From assembly GCA_963576565.1 (NCBI GenBank), contig OY755045.1, forward strand, positions 40,630,667 to 40,694,666: a stretch of 64,000 nucleotides of DNA, in the 5' to 3' direction. The DNA is from Aspidapion aeneum. Its lineage: Eukaryota; Arthropoda; Insecta; Coleoptera; Brentidae. Below, piece by piece: positions 33,340 to 44,900 of the stretch. The notes beneath the pieces were generated by a model. That model was not told the DNA's origin, made no database searches, and was given only the letters and a program-made list of their open reading frames with translations. Each line of letters starts with the position of its first letter. Positions within the stretch are counted from its first letter, which is position 1. Position numbers and translations under genes: made by a program.

Positions 33340-34015
33340 GGTAAAAATTAAAAAACGTTAAATTTAGTACCCATAAATTAAAAATCACAAAAGCTTTCGT
33401 GACTAGTCGGGCAAAAATAAGACATTTTTTCGTATTTTTTCGTAGGTAGCTCGAAAGCTTAACTTCACAGGGCAGGGGTCCAAATTCTAATGTACAACTA
33501 ATAAATGTTTACAGTTAACTATTTCATCGTTATGGGACCCTTCAGAACACTGGTTGGTCAATGTGACACCCTTGCTAAGTTATGTATACAATTTTATCTC
33601 TTACCTTACGTTTTTAGTAAGAAAACAAAACCATATACTCTGCAAGAAGCGCCATCTTCCGAAGTACGAGAGAAACTAAAACAGCAGCAGGCGAGTAAGA
33701 CTGCTATATCATCGATCGATGAACATATCGATAGAAAGAGAAAATCCATCACGTGACCTACGACACACATTGTCCTTTAAGTCAGCTCAACGCTGATTGC
33801 GTTTAATCCGCAATTAAGACGTCGGCATCGCGTCTGTCAATGGAGGCAAGCCAAATAATAGAAAACGTAAAATATAATACCCGTAAATTAAAAATCAAAA
33901 AAGTTTTCGGGGCTAATCGGGTAAAAATCAGGGTTTTTTAACATGTGTTCTAAAGAGTCCCATAAGGACGAAACAGTTAACTATCAACACTTATCAGGTA
34001 TCCATTAGTATCTTA
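33340..34015. repeat. AAACAAGTTTTCG dispersed repeat, copy 2 with fold-back end
   Basis: It matches 25606-26130 across AAAAATCACAAAAGCTTTCG, GGTAGCTCGAAAGCTTAACT, GTTATGGGACCCTTCAGAAC and CATCACGTGACCTACGACAC. Near 33950-34015 the passage TTCTAAAGAGTCCCATAAGG, ACGAAACAGTTAACT is the inverted form of its own internal segment around 33515-33550, so this copy folds back. Confidence 0.7.
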
Positions 34016-34399
34016 AATATTTGTGTGTAAATCCACATTCCTAAACCTTTCAGTCACTTGAATATTTCCGCGTTAAATCGCCAAGTCTCGACATTTAACA
34101 GCAGAGTTGCAAATTCTTTCTGTCAATTTAATGGATACACATTTATTCCGCATAAAATTCTCTTTATAAAATTTGTATTACTTTTTCTATGCGTAGTTTT
34201 TTTCTTGAGCGTATTCGTTTTTACAGGTAACTAAAGTTCCGAGAGAAGTGTAATGTGTTTTAATATATTTTTTGGTTTAGTCTAACTTGACATTTTTTTG
34301 GAGAGTTTTGCAAAACAAGCGGACAATTGTGCATTGTATCTCCAGGTCTGGGGCAAGGAAAAAGACAGTACGGTAAAAACGATTTGTTTAGCTAAATTA

Positions 34400-35440
34400 A
34401 ATTGTAACAGGCGAGCTTTTTGACAGTGGTACTGTCAAATCGAGTGGCCTAGGCTTGAATGTTGCAAGCTACCAATTTGTGCAACAATTTAAATGACTGA
34501 AAAAAGTATTAAAAGTTATTAAATTTATTATTTATTACGATCTTGAAAGGGAATTTGGCGGTTCTTGGAGGAAGTGCTTTTCTCAATTACATAAACAATG
34601 CAGGAAAATCATACGTACCTGTTCAATTTTCTATTATAAAATTTCACATTTTCCTTTTTTTATATTTGTTTAATATTACAACTTTTAAACTTTTGTATTG
34701 TAATATTCAAACTCTAAACTTTCTATGTTTTTTGCAGATATGTTTATTAAACAACTTTTTAAACGTTGATTGAATAAAATTATGCAATCAACTGTTTAAT
34801 TTACTTAGTATTACTGTTTAGGTTTGGGATATTATATCGATTAAAAATGTCGATTTTAGGGCAACGAAAGGTTTGTATTTGAAGTAAAAAAAAACAAAAA
34901 AAAGATATACTGGACACAGCAATAATAAAAAGGTTTTAAATTAAAATAAACACTAAAAGTAAGGAATAAAATAGTTAGCAATAACAAAAGGAATAATTTT
35001 ACATTAATGTAACATAATTGAAAAGATTTCACATTTCCACAGTTAAAAAAATCCACCCTAAATTAAACGAAGTAAAGTTTACGGAAACCCACTCAATAAT
35101 GCTTTCTAACGGCTTTTTTTGGTTTCAATGTAAACTATCCTGCTCGTACTACCAACTTGCCGTTGATCGGTTTGAACTCAAATGCTAAAGTGCTTTACAG
35201 AGAAAGAGATAGACTGCACGTTAAACGCTCAGGACAAAGAGACAAAATACCAGTGTAAGCCAGAAATGCATCGACTTAGAAAACCGTTACAAATCAAAAT
35301 TACACAATGTTTTTAAAAATTGAAAATAATTTGTAAGTTTTCTTTCAAGTTACAAAATATAAATTATTGTAATGTCAGTGGTGCAAAGAACAGATTAGCC
35401 GATTACAACTTTGATGAAATTACAGCGACCCTAAAAATCA
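34400..35440 (+). repeat. Unidentified 1.1-kb repeat, copy 2
   Basis: This is a direct repeat of 31868-32925, about 70-75% identical by eye, with GACAGTGGTACTGTCAAATC at the start and AACGTTGATTGAATAAAATT, CAATAATAAAAAGGTTTTAA and GGTGCAAAGAACAGATTAGC later. Small open frames in it do not align with those of copy 1. It ends before the PLE fragment at 35498. Confidence 0.8.
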
Positions 35441-35497
35441 TGCCTAATATCAAGTCGCAGCAATAGTTTTTTTGGCTTGACTCGGTGCTGTTTTGGC

Positions 35498-35590
35498 GCA
35501 AAGTTTATTGAAGCTGCGTTTATAATGCAGAATAAATAACTTTTCAGTCAACCAAGCACTCCTTAAAGAAAACAAGCGTCTTAGCTGTTT
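35498..35590 (+). mobile_element. Penelope-like 3' segment fragment
   Basis: GCGCAAAGTTTATTGAAGCT, GCGTTTATAATGCAGAATAA and TTTTCAGTCAACCAAGCAC correspond, in reverse orientation, to the PLE 3' segment at 61935-62010. The fragment is isolated; no GIY-YIG region is attached. Confidence 0.7.
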
Positions 35591-35919
35591 GCTGCGTACT
35601 CCACTTTTTGAAAGTTGATTTGCGGATTAAGTAATTTGTATTTATTAAGAACACATTGTATATAGGAAATAGGTTCTCCAGATTTTTTCTTTTTAAACTC
35701 TCGAGTCGCTAGGATAAGGAAACGCAATTACACTATCAAAACACAACGACACTCTGTTTTTCAATTGACTCGAGAGAGTTAAATAAGGCCCTTTCCGACC
35801 TTTATTCGTTTCATTCCCTGTTTCCTGAGTTTTCAACGTGCTTTTATTTGTTTAAATGTGCGATACGTGCGCTAAATTTCTTTCTCAAAGGTGAACACCC
35901 TTTGTTTATAAAATAAATT
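35591..35919. other. No gene recognised; short inverted pair
   Basis: AACTCTCGAGTCGCTAG near 35697 and TTGACTCGAGAGAGTTAA near 35764 form an imperfect inverted pair spanning about 85 bases. Nothing else is identified. Confidence 0.45.
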
Positions 35920-36480
35920 TTGCCTTAAATATACGTAACAGAACGGAATTTAAATATAAATGGTATTTTTGCCATTTATAAGTTTTAAATATTTTTAATT
36001 AAATATTGTTTTCAACATCGACAAGTATTATGCAAGACTAGGTTAAGAACAAGTAAAATTTATGGCAACGCATAAATAAAATAAAAGTTGAATTTGGTTA
36101 ATCTGTGCTTTGAGCCAATAACTAACTATTTTCAATTTTTAAAAAAACACACTTTGTAATTTTGATTCGTAACGGTTTTCTAAGTCAACGAACTAAGAAA
36201 ATGTTAAATCTGTCAATTATTTTAACTTTGTATAAAAGTCTTATCTTTTTTATTCACAAGTATTTTGATCTTTACTTTTAGAGTTTATTTTAATTTTAAA
36301 CCTTTTTATCATTGCTGTTTGCATGCAGTGTTTAAAAATATTGTTTCTATGTTTTTCTGGTTTTTTAGCATCAAATAAAAACCTTTTGTTGCCCTAAAAT
36401 TGAAATTTTTCATCAATATAATCTCCTAAACCTAAAAATACTCAGTTAACTGAATAATATTTTGATTGTTTAGAAAGAGT
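35920..36480 (-). repeat. Unidentified 1.1-kb repeat, copy 3 (inverted, partial)
   Basis: Read on the minus strand it follows the last half of copy 1: AATAATATTATTCAGTT-like, CCTTTTTATCATTGCTGTTT on the plus strand pairs with AATAATAAAAAGG in copy 1, and TGCCATTTATAAGTTTTAAA pairs with TTTAAAAACTTATAAATGGC at about 33013. Together with copy 1 and copy 2 it makes a cluster within 4.6 kb. Confidence 0.7.
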
Positions 36481-37034
36481 GTTACTGAAAAAGAACTTTA
36501 ATATATCTTGCGAATAGATGCATTGATGCATTAAATGCGTATCAATATTTAAATATTAAGTTATTTATGTATTCTTAAGCTTCGAAAACGTTTGTATATA
36601 TATTTTTTTTAATCGATTATAGACCATTTTTATAGTTTTTCGAACCATGCCAGGGTAGTAATACGATTTGAGACTATTTTTACGGCATTCTACGATTGCA
36701 GGGACTGGTGTAAATGTTTAAAAAATGGTTCCTAAAGAATGACCTTTTTGACGTTTTATATCGCTTTCACTATGACTGACTACATAAAAATATTATTTTG
36801 ACATACATACCTATATCTCGGAAACTTAATAATACTGTTTTCAGTCCAGCAGTACTTTTGATCATGTAGGAGGTCTACAGATCTACATATTCTACGTCAT
36901 AATAGATGTTGATCAAAATATTACATTTTCTTTATACAATTTAAAATCTGTCTTCTCATCATAAATACTTTGCCAATATATGGGCATCTCTCACACTAGG
37001 TACTTTAGTTATAGTGTACGTGTAAGCTAATATA
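36481..37034. other. No recognised feature
   Basis: AT-rich sequence with no recognised gene or repeat. Confidence 0.4.
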
Positions 37035-37385
37035 ACTAAAAACTGAAATATATTTTATTCAACTCCAGACTTAATTACGTTTCGTTTGATACCATACAAG
37101 CCAAGTTTTGACTTAAACTCTAATTTTTGAAATCTATCCCACCCTTTTTTTAAATTAAAATAAATTTTATTTAACTCCAAACTCACTTACCTTTCGTTTG
37201 ATATCACACACGCCATACTTTCACTTAAACACTAATTTTTGAAATCTACCCCCACCCTCTTTTCTTTGAATAAACTAAAATGTATTTTGTTTAACTCCAC
37301 ATTCAATTACCTTTCGTTTGATATCAGATATGCCATATTTTCACATAAACTCTAATTTTTTTAAAATCTACCCCCAATGGCTTGC
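37035..37385. repeat. Three-copy tandem repeat, period about 115-120
   Basis: Each unit contains TTTAACTCCANANTNANTTA, TTTCGTTTGATATCANNNA, GCCATANTTTCACNTAAAC and CTAATTTTTGAAATCTACCC. Units start near 37040, 37155 and 37275; the first is the most diverged. No coding sense is apparent. Confidence 0.8.
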
Positions 37386-39916
37386 GTTTGGTGGATTTTG
37401 TTAATTTTTAAATAGAATTATCTCGACCCAAAACCCAGCTAATTTTTTCTCTTGAAAAAATTAGGCTCACCATAGCTCACACTAAAATTGTTCTAGTAGT
37501 AGTTTGAGCTAAAATAAAAATATAGGCATTATTTTTCCAAAGGTAGGTACTCAAAAATAAATCAAATTTTAAACATATTGCACTCAAATAAAGCATTATT
37601 ATTTATATCTTGATTTATATTCGTTTCAAGTTGCACACAAGCTTTTCCCTAAGCAAAACTATGCAGGAACTTGAAACGGAAACATAGAGAAAGTGGAACC
37701 AGTGACGTAGTTTAAAAATAGGCAAAAGCTCACAACTAGCAGCTTCTACTACGAGAGATGCTTCCTATTCAATTCAAATGGACGGAAACCTATAAGGCCA
37801 GTCAAATACTGGCAGTAATCAACCTGAACCTAAACCGGGTTTTAAACTGAGCATGGTAAGCTAACAGCTGATGAGTAATGCGCTCCTCATAGTTGACGAA
37901 ACATGAGAGAAAAAAAACGTCACTTTTTACCCCAAAAAATCATTGTCGGCACATTACGGATAAAATTATCAAATGGACATATACCGGGAGTTACCAATGG
38001 AAAAATGTTAAAGTTAGATTGAACGGTGGTTAAGTTCATATCACTATTTTTGAGACAACTTTTTAAAAAAATTTTTCGTTGGCCTGTTATTTGTTATGGT
38101 AAACAGCTGATAACTGTCAAAAAATGTCTCAAAAATTATGATATGGAGTTTAAATATCAATGTTACTGTGTCACGGTGCAAAAAGTCCCACGACGACATT
38201 TCATATTACAACCGAAAATTCTGCAAAAAAGAGTAAAAATATCTTTTACTTGGTACAATAATATATATTATAATCTATAATATTTGCTTGCTACCTAGGA
38301 TGTGCTTCAAGTAGACGCTTTTAATAAAAAATGAATCGTAGCGCTTTCAAATTACGTTGACAATTTGTAAATTCAATCCTTGCATTGTCAAGATCAATGG
38401 TATTTTATGTTTGGTTTAAATTTGAGAAAGTTCTCTGGATTTTGGAACTTTTGTAAGAGAAAACCATAATTGAAGACCTTTTAGGTTCAGACAAGTCTAA
38501 ATTTTCAAAAATAATTTTTGATGTGATTTTTACAAAATATCAATTTTTGTACTGGGCCATATTATGACAAATTCCAATAATATCTATATTAGAACCAAAA
38601 TTTGGGACAGTTGCAAGTTTGTTTTCATATTCAGACAGTTTCTTCTTTCATTTCGCACAAATTTGAATTTTAGCACGTGGCCGGTTTTTGCACCAAGGCC
38701 TTCAATTTTCAGTTAACAACCACTTGTTTGGCATTTTTTGAAACAAATGAAAAGGTATTTATTCTATAAGGTAACATAATAATAATCGTATTATGTATCT
38801 GAGCTTAGAAAAAGAGGGCGCTGAAAGCGTACCATAATCAGTCACCTTAATTCATCCAGGCTATACGTTATGGTGGATTTTGAAATCGAATGGAGGCAAG
38901 CAATTAGCAGTAATTTTTAGAGGCCCTTTCCTTGTATAGATATATATAAAGTGATTAGGGGCCTCTACTTGAAACAACTCAGATCGAACGATCCAACTCA
39001 TCACGCTCCGACACACACTAAGCTTACGTGCTATCGGGCAATATTCACCGCTAGACGCCTTAATCTTAGTCTGACACCTTAATTAAACATTGCTGTCATT
39101 GGGATGGTATGATAAAGTGTGGTTTATCAAATACACCCGAAGGACTATGGGAGAGGGTGGGGAAGAGAATTGGGACTAACGAACAAACTACTTATTCTCG
39201 TAATCAAATGATGTGATGATGATTTAAATAATCTCCGAGCCGTCACACAATGTGCGCACGCTTCTCGTAGAAAGCGACCGGGAAAAGCTCAGCCGGTAAG
39301 GGGCAGGCACGGACTTCTTAACCTGAAAATGTGGATCCTATTTTGCTGGCAATACTGATTTCAGTGTTACCACACTTATACACTTACTTACCTACTTACG
39401 TCTATGACTGGTACAATTTTGCACACTTATAAAAAAACCTTTTGGTAAAATTCGTAACAATTACGTTTACAAAAATGAAAATTTGAACTTCAAAAATACG
39501 AGAATGACCAACTAATTTACACAGAACATAGTAGAGATCAGCGGTAATTTGGGAAAAACGAGGGCCTAATGTGACGCCGCGGTGACCGGACTTCGAAAGC
39601 TTCAGTGTCAAAACGAGCAAAGTCTAGCGAACGTAAGTCTAAGCCTGCCTTTATTTCCGGCTTTTATTTCAGTGATGCAAACAGCACAAAACCAAAAAAA
39701 TAGAGTGCTGCCAACACAAGCGAAGCCAGAACGTCAAACAGATGCAGCAATGATTTTTAGGTTAAGAAGTCCGTGTGGGCAGCAGATAAGATTTCACTTC
39801 AAACACGTGAAATTTACTAACTATAAAGGGCGCGCGACCAAGCCATTAGTGGAGACAAGTCATTTTGCACAACACGCGACTACTCAGAGATTATAATTAT
39901 AAAGCATATGATGTGG
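37386..39916. other. No convincing gene; several short open frames
   Basis: Open frames such as 38026-38280 and 39582-39896 (plus) have no recognisable domains. Around 38918-38980 a TATATATAAAG stretch sits between TAGAGGCCC and GGGGCCTCTA, an inverted pair. About 38990-39320 is less AT-rich than its surroundings and might hold a degraded element, but I cannot name it. Confidence 0.35.
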
Positions 39917-39924
39917 ATGACACA

Positions 39925-41263
39925 TAGTGTTGCCGCCGAGATGAGAGATTCTCGCCTCTCGTCTCGTCTTGCCCTCTCTCGACTAGACGAGAGAGATATT
40001 TTCTCTCGAATGAAAGCTCGAGACGAGACGGGAGAAACAGATCATCTCGTCGAGAGATTCTCGTTTCCTCGAGCAAAAAAGGTTGGTTTTATAAATATTA
40101 TTGATTTACCATCTGTTCGTGGTGACCTATTATTTTAGTGCTGTTTTTTTGAATAAAAGGTATGCAAAAATTTTCATATAATCTTTCCTTGACAACATGT
40201 ATGCTCTGATAAATTCATTATTTATGTTATTGATGCGTTATATCTGAAAATACTGTAAATATTTTTAAAATAAGAAGGAAACAAAGGTATTTCGATAAAA
40301 ACAAGATCAAAATTTTACATTTACCAAAAGGGTTAGATATTTTGGCCATCAAATTCTTTAAAGAAAACTACGACATAAAAAGTATTACTCATTTTTTAGT
40401 ATCTATTCAAAGAACTCCTAGGTTTCTTGGTAAAAATTGACGGAAAAACCCTGTAGATAAAACTCTTATATCAGCACTTCCATAGGACTTAAGTGTAGTT
40501 ACAAACGCCTAGTTGCTAAAAGCTTGAAAATTATATTTACTGGAAAAACATAATAATAATAATAAATCGTCTTTAATAAAAAAAAGTCATGTACAATATT
40601 GCTGGAAATTAAACATTTTATAATTAAAACAAGCACTTTTCAAAGGGCGGAGTCTAGCTGACAGTCCAGCTACTCAACACTAACCCTTAACAAACAAATT
40701 TCGCTGAAAGTTAAATATAATTTTATAGTAATAAAATTAAGTATAATGTTAAAACAGGAGACCGTCCCTTACTACTTGCAAATAAATAGTTCTATGTAAG
40801 CATGAAAGAAAATTTAGCTAACTTGTGTTATCAATGAACACTTTTAGGTACAGTTTTAAATAAGAAAAGCAATGCAATACATTTCCACAGCTTTTATTTT
40901 ATCGGCATCAACGAGGTATTTTAGTACATGTACTGTATTTATTTCTTTATTTTTTGTATATGTGCATATAGAGAGCATATCCCAAAATGGACTTAACACT
41001 TTATTTTGGAAAAAAGTAAATACCATCAATAATAACATTCACCTTGAAAAAACAGATTCACATAGGGTGTCTCAAAAACTTTTTATAGCTGATATAAATC
41101 ACGAGATATGAAAGATGTGACAAGACGACACGAGAGAAACGCTCTTTATAGCGATAAAAAAGTCCTCAATGGATTAGACGTCAAGACAAAAGACCCATTT
41201 TATCTCGCATAACGAGGCGAGACGAGAAAAAGCCTTTTCTCGTCTCGTTTTGCGGCAACACTA
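39925..41263. mobile_element. Non-autonomous hAT element with exact 8-bp target duplications
   Basis: The left end TAGTGTTGCCGC and the right end GCGGCAACACTA are perfect inverted repeats. ATGACACA stands directly outside both (39917-39924 and 41264-41271). Eight-base duplications and ends of the form YARNG are hallmarks of the hAT superfamily. Just inside both ends are dense CTCGTCTCG/GAGACGAG runs (39940-40075 and 41120-41250), likely subterminal transposase sites. The 1,339-base interior has no transposase frame; bases 40555-40690 match the repeat at 206-355. Confidence 0.92.
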
Positions 41264-41271
41264 ATGACACA

Positions 41272-41635
41272 TCGTTGGTTTACGAGAATAGAGCCCCAGG
41301 AAGGCCCCATAAAAAGCGCCCTCTTGCCAATTTATATTATGCCACTTCACTGCTAGAATCTGAGCGATTCGTATACAAAAGCTATTCGACAATTTTATGA
41401 TGAAGGCAAACCACAACATGGCTCGGGAATCCGAGCTAACGAACCTAACAAGGCTATTCAAAGGCGTTAATGTTCCCATATAATGCCATGCAGGGAATAT
41501 TTATGACAGCCTCCATCCAGCTCGCAAAGCCTTTTCAAAACTCTGAAAAAATAAACCTTGGGATTTTCTAAATTATGCGGCAGAAAATATATGCAGGCTA
41601 TTTTGCTTTTGTTTACTGTACAGTTCTTTTAAAAT
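41272..41635. other. No recognised feature
   Basis: No gene or repeat recognised between the hAT element and the next element end. Confidence 0.4.
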
Positions 41636-42140
41636 AGGGTTACCAAACGTCCGGATCTTTCCAGACATTAACACAAAAAACGAGCCGGGTTCGAAATTAA
41701 AATTGCTGGCCGAAACCGGGTCCGGAATTTCGCTGTCCGTTGACACGGTCCCTAGAATTAGACCGGTCTTCGGATCTGGTAGTCCAGCTGATTGTTGTAA
41801 ACAAAAGTTAGATATGATATAAACAACTAATATTTTTTGAATTTTTTGCAAACTAGGTTAATTTTCCTACTGTTTTGTAGTGTATTATTATAAAATAATA
41901 TTTTTGAGGCATACCAGTCGTTTTTTTTAGCCCGCTTAATTTTTCCTCATAATATTCGAATAAAATAATTTGTTCGTTTAAGCTTCAGAAGTAATCCGCT
42001 AACCTACACCTTTGTTTACTTTCGAAGTCCTCGGTTTATCTTTTATACTAAACGATCACATTCAGTTTGACTTGTATTATAAGTTTTGTGTAATAAGAAA
42101 GCGGGCTAAAAAAAATAACAACAATACATCTAAAAAACTA

Positions 42141-42834
42141 TATTTTAAAACTGTATGAGAAAATGACCGGCCGTGGAAGGGATTCAATATCTCTGCTTTA
42201 ATTGCCGTGGAAGGGATTCAATATCTCTGCTTCGATTTGATCACAGCCCCCTGTTAACTTGAGGGGGCTGGCTGTGCTTTAATGGTTTAAGTTACTTTCC
42301 AAATGCTGCGGTAAATCTCAAAAAGCTAAAGTAAAAACTCGTTTTGTTTAACTATTGTTTAAAAAATATCAAAAAAAGAAAAGACTAGTGGCGATGTTGT
42401 GTGTAATATTTTCAATTGCTCTATAACAAACTTTATCAGGGTTGAAAATCTGAATTCCATAAAATTAACTAGACTGGAAGCAACCCTAGCTAGCTATTTT
42501 AAAACTGTATTAGACAATGGCCGGCCGTGGAAGGGATTCAAAATCTCTGCTGTGATTGCCGTGGAAGGGATTCAATATCTCTGCTTTGATTTGATCATAG
42601 CCCCCTGTTAATTTGAGGGGGCTGGCTGTGCTTTAATGGTTTAAGTTACTTTCCAAATGCTGCGGTAAAACTCAAAAAGCTAAAGTAAAAACTATTGTTT
42701 AAAAAATATCAAATTAAAAAAAACAAAGACTAGTGGCGAAGTTGTGTGTAATATTCTCAATTGCTCTACAACAAACTTTATCAGGGTTGAAAATCTGAAT
42801 TCCATAAAATTAACTAGAGTGGAAGCAACACTAG
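42141..42834 (+). repeat. Two-unit tandem repeat, period 354, with strong hairpin
   Basis: Unit 1 starts TATTTTAAAACTGTATGAGA at 42141 and unit 2 TATTTTAAAACTGTATTAGA at 42495. Each has a double 34-base repeat (GCCGTGGAAGGGATTCAATA), then CAGCCCCCTGTTAACTTGAG continuing into GGGGGCTG, a stable stem-loop, then GGTTTAAGTTACTTTCCAAA and GAAAATCTGAATTCCATAAA. A third, diverged copy starts near 44241. Confidence 0.85.
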
Positions 42835-42902
42835 CTTACCAGACGACAGAACCTCACCAATCATACAAGTCTATGGATTTTATTGTAATATTTAATAAAC
42901 TA

Positions 42903-43237
42903 CAGTAGAACCTCGATTATCCGTGCTCCACGGGACCGGACGAGGCACGGATAAGTGAAAAGCACGGATAATCCGAACATTCATTGATTACATGTTACAT
43001 ACATATTATGTGTATATACTCAAAATATGACAGAAAAAAAAAGATCCCATAAGTTCCAACTAAGTTTATATGTATGTATTGCATAAAAAGATAACAGAAC
43101 AAAAAATATAATTCTACATAAGGTTTTGGTCGAGTGATTTCCGGTAACACTATTTCGATAGAACTTCAAAAACACAATTCGATGATAAGAAATCATAGCA
43201 CGGATAATCCGCAGCCCGGATAATCGGGGTTCTACTG
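42903..43237. mobile_element. Pogo/Tigger-like MITE with TA target duplication
   Basis: The ends CAGTAGAACCTCGATTATCC and GGATAATCGGGGTTCTACTG are inverted repeats differing at one site, with subterminal GCACGGATAA repeats. TA lies immediately outside on both sides. The sister copy at 44555 reads TAATAAACTACCACAAAATA without the insertion, an exact empty site that confirms the ends and the TA duplication. CAGTAGAACCTCG-type ends are typical of pogo/Tigger elements of the Tc1/mariner superfamily. At 335 bases it is non-autonomous. Confidence 0.95.
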
Positions 43238-43479
43238 TACCACAAAATATAAAAAAATAAACTTTGTTTTTAAATTGCGGAGCTTCCAAAGAAAATGTCC
43301 GAACTTTGTCTGGAATTTCAAGTCTGTTAGTCCTGACAAATATTTTAGATAGATGGTGACCCTATTTAAAAGGCACTAGAAATATGTACGTATTTACTAG
43401 TTACCCTCTCGAGAGTAACAGTATGTGTCGTTTTAACCAAAATAAGAACTAAACTCTTTGTTTGAAAAATGTAGAATTG

Positions 43480-44060
43480 TTTAAAGACAAAGTTTCGGTT
43501 AGTAAGTATCTCTAACCGATTTTAATTGGAAACTAAACAATCCAGTCGACAAGCTTACTTATGCTACTTGGTGTGCAGTCAGGTGTGACGACCCACCCCC
43601 TAAGACGCTTGTTTTTCATTAGAAGTATTTTCCAAATGTTTGATGTGTTCGTGGTTGGTTGACGAAAAACTTCTTTGTTCTGGATTTTATATAAATGCAG
43701 GTTCAATAAACTTTCGTTTCCTTATGCAAAACTTTAGCTATAAAACAAAACTAGAAAATCCCTTTAATAATAAGAAATGCAATTACCATATCCAGTGTAA
43801 ATGTGGTAAATCATATTTAGGAGAAGCAAAACGCTCTCTTCAGGTTAGAGTAAAGGAACATCAAAAAAGAACCCAATTTGGGGATTTTAAAAAACCCGGT
43901 TTAGCGGATCATGCATGGCCAAATAGTCAGGATTCAATGGTCTGAAGCACATACATGTTCTAAGACATCTAGGTGCTTTCTAGTGTTCATCTTGGAAAGT
44001 AGTGTTCGTTCGTGAGCCGCCGCCAGGAGATCGAACACTTATGCGGCATTTAAGCGCGAC
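43480..44060 (+). mobile_element. Penelope-like fragment with inverted 3' segment before the GIY-YIG region
   Basis: Bases 43490-43735 carry the PLE 3' segment in minus sense (TCGGTTAGTAAGTATCTCTA, CTTGGTGTGCAGTCAGGTGT, AATAAACTTTCGTTTCC). Directly after, 43745-43945 carries the GIY-YIG domain in plus sense, NYHIQCKCGKSYLGEAKRSL then QVRVKEHQKRTQFGDFKKPG. So a terminal segment lies inverted upstream of the coding part. The same junction is seen at 49790-50080, so this is an inherited structural form and not a local accident. Confidence 0.8.
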
Positions 44061-44240
44061 TTTAATAAAAGAGCAAAGTTATTGTGTAACAAAAAAATAT
44101 TAAAAAATTGAATTTTTCGCGATTTAATGTTTCCTGATTAAAGCTAACATAACGAAATAAATAATAATGACTATTTCTTCGTCTTTTAAAAGTGGAAATC
44201 TTACTTTGATTGCTCCTGTTTAGTAATAAAAATTGCAAAA
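44061..44240. other. Spacer between duplicated units
   Basis: AT-rich, no feature recognised before the third repeat unit starts. Confidence 0.4.
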
Positions 44241-44900
44241 AATGGCCGTCCGTGGAAGCATAGGGCTTCAATCAGCTTGCTTTGATGGTTTATGTGACTC
44301 CCCAAATGCTTCGGTCAAACTCAAAAAGCTAAAAACTCTTTTTGTTTAAGTATTGTTTAAAATATGTCAAATTAAAAAAAGGAAAGACTAGTGGCGAAGT
44401 TGCGTGTAATATTCTCAATTACTCTATAACAAACTTTATCAGGGTTGAAAATCTGAATTCCATAAAATTAACTAGAGTGGAAGCAACACTAGCTTACCAG
44501 ACGACAGAACTTCACCAATCATACAATTCTATGGATTTTATTGTAATATTTAATAAACTACCACAAAATATAAAAAAATACATTTTGTTTTTAAATTGCG
44601 GAGCTCTCAAAGAAAAATGTCCGGACTTTGTCTGGAATTTCAAGTCTGTTAGTCCTGACAAATATTTTAGATATTTGGTAAGCCTATTTAAAAAGCACTA
44701 GAAATCTGTACGTATTTACTAGTTACCCTCTCGAGAGTAACGGTATGTGTCCTTTTAACCAAAATAAAAATTAAACTCTTTGTTTGAAAATTGTAGACAA
44801 CGATTGAATAGAAACCACATTTCGGACTTCCATTGTCTTTATTTATTTTAAAGACAAAGTTTCGGTTACTAAGTATCTCTAATCGTTTTCAATTGGAAAC
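44241..44900 (+). repeat. Third unit of the hAT-like/PLE block
   Basis: It repeats 42520-42900 and, after the empty MITE site at 44561, 43240-43530, including CCGGACTTTGTCTGGAATTT, TTACCCTCTCGAGAGTAAC and the junction into PLE sequence (ATTGTAGA to GACAAAGTTTCGGTT). Sharing of that junction means the PLE was already present when the block was duplicated. It ends in PLE 3' sequence at 44821-44900. Confidence 0.85.
44342..44701 (+). pseudogene. 119-codon frame of possible hAT-type transposase origin
   Basis: The frame reads NFIRVENLNSIKLTRVEATL with AYQTTELHQSYNSMDFIV and later CPDFVWNFKSVSPDKYFRYL. VRVEKLxSIKLTRVEAxLAY-like wording is familiar to me from uncharacterised BED/hAT-type insect proteins, but I cannot confirm it. 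The homologous stretches at 42399 and 42760 are broken, which argues for a decayed coding region. No catalytic motif is visible. Confidence 0.4.

Larger units (their letters stand above)
41636..43370 (+). mobile_element. hAT-like relic with TAGGGTNACCA ends (unit 1/2 of a duplicated block)
   Basis: The left end ATAGGGTTACCAAACGTCCG and the right end GGTGACCCTATT are short inverted repeats. TTTTAAAA on the left and TTTAAAAG on the right are near-identical flanks, compatible with a decayed 8-base duplication. Inside are two tandem 354-base units (42141 and 42495) and the pogo-like MITE at 42903. A possible coding relic is best seen in the sister copy at 44342-44701. The hAT label is tentative. 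Confidence 0.5.

Noticed and set aside
38918..38980. TATATATAAAG between inverted GGCCTC motifs as a promoter or LTR
   Set aside because: No gene, primer-binding site or matching LTR was found downstream, and TATA-like words are frequent in this AT-rich DNA.
39582..39896. 104-codon plus-strand frame as a host gene
   Set aside because: There is no recognisable domain, signal peptide or splice-consistent neighbour. It ends just before the hAT element and is likely chance.
41690..41720. GGGTTCGAAATT as a tRNA B box
   Set aside because: No A box lies at the right distance upstream, and no cloverleaf could be drawn.
42242..42276. GC-rich stem-loop resembling a bacterial terminator
   Set aside because: The context is eukaryotic transposon sequence and the hairpin is part of a repeated unit; no gene precedes it and no T-run follows.
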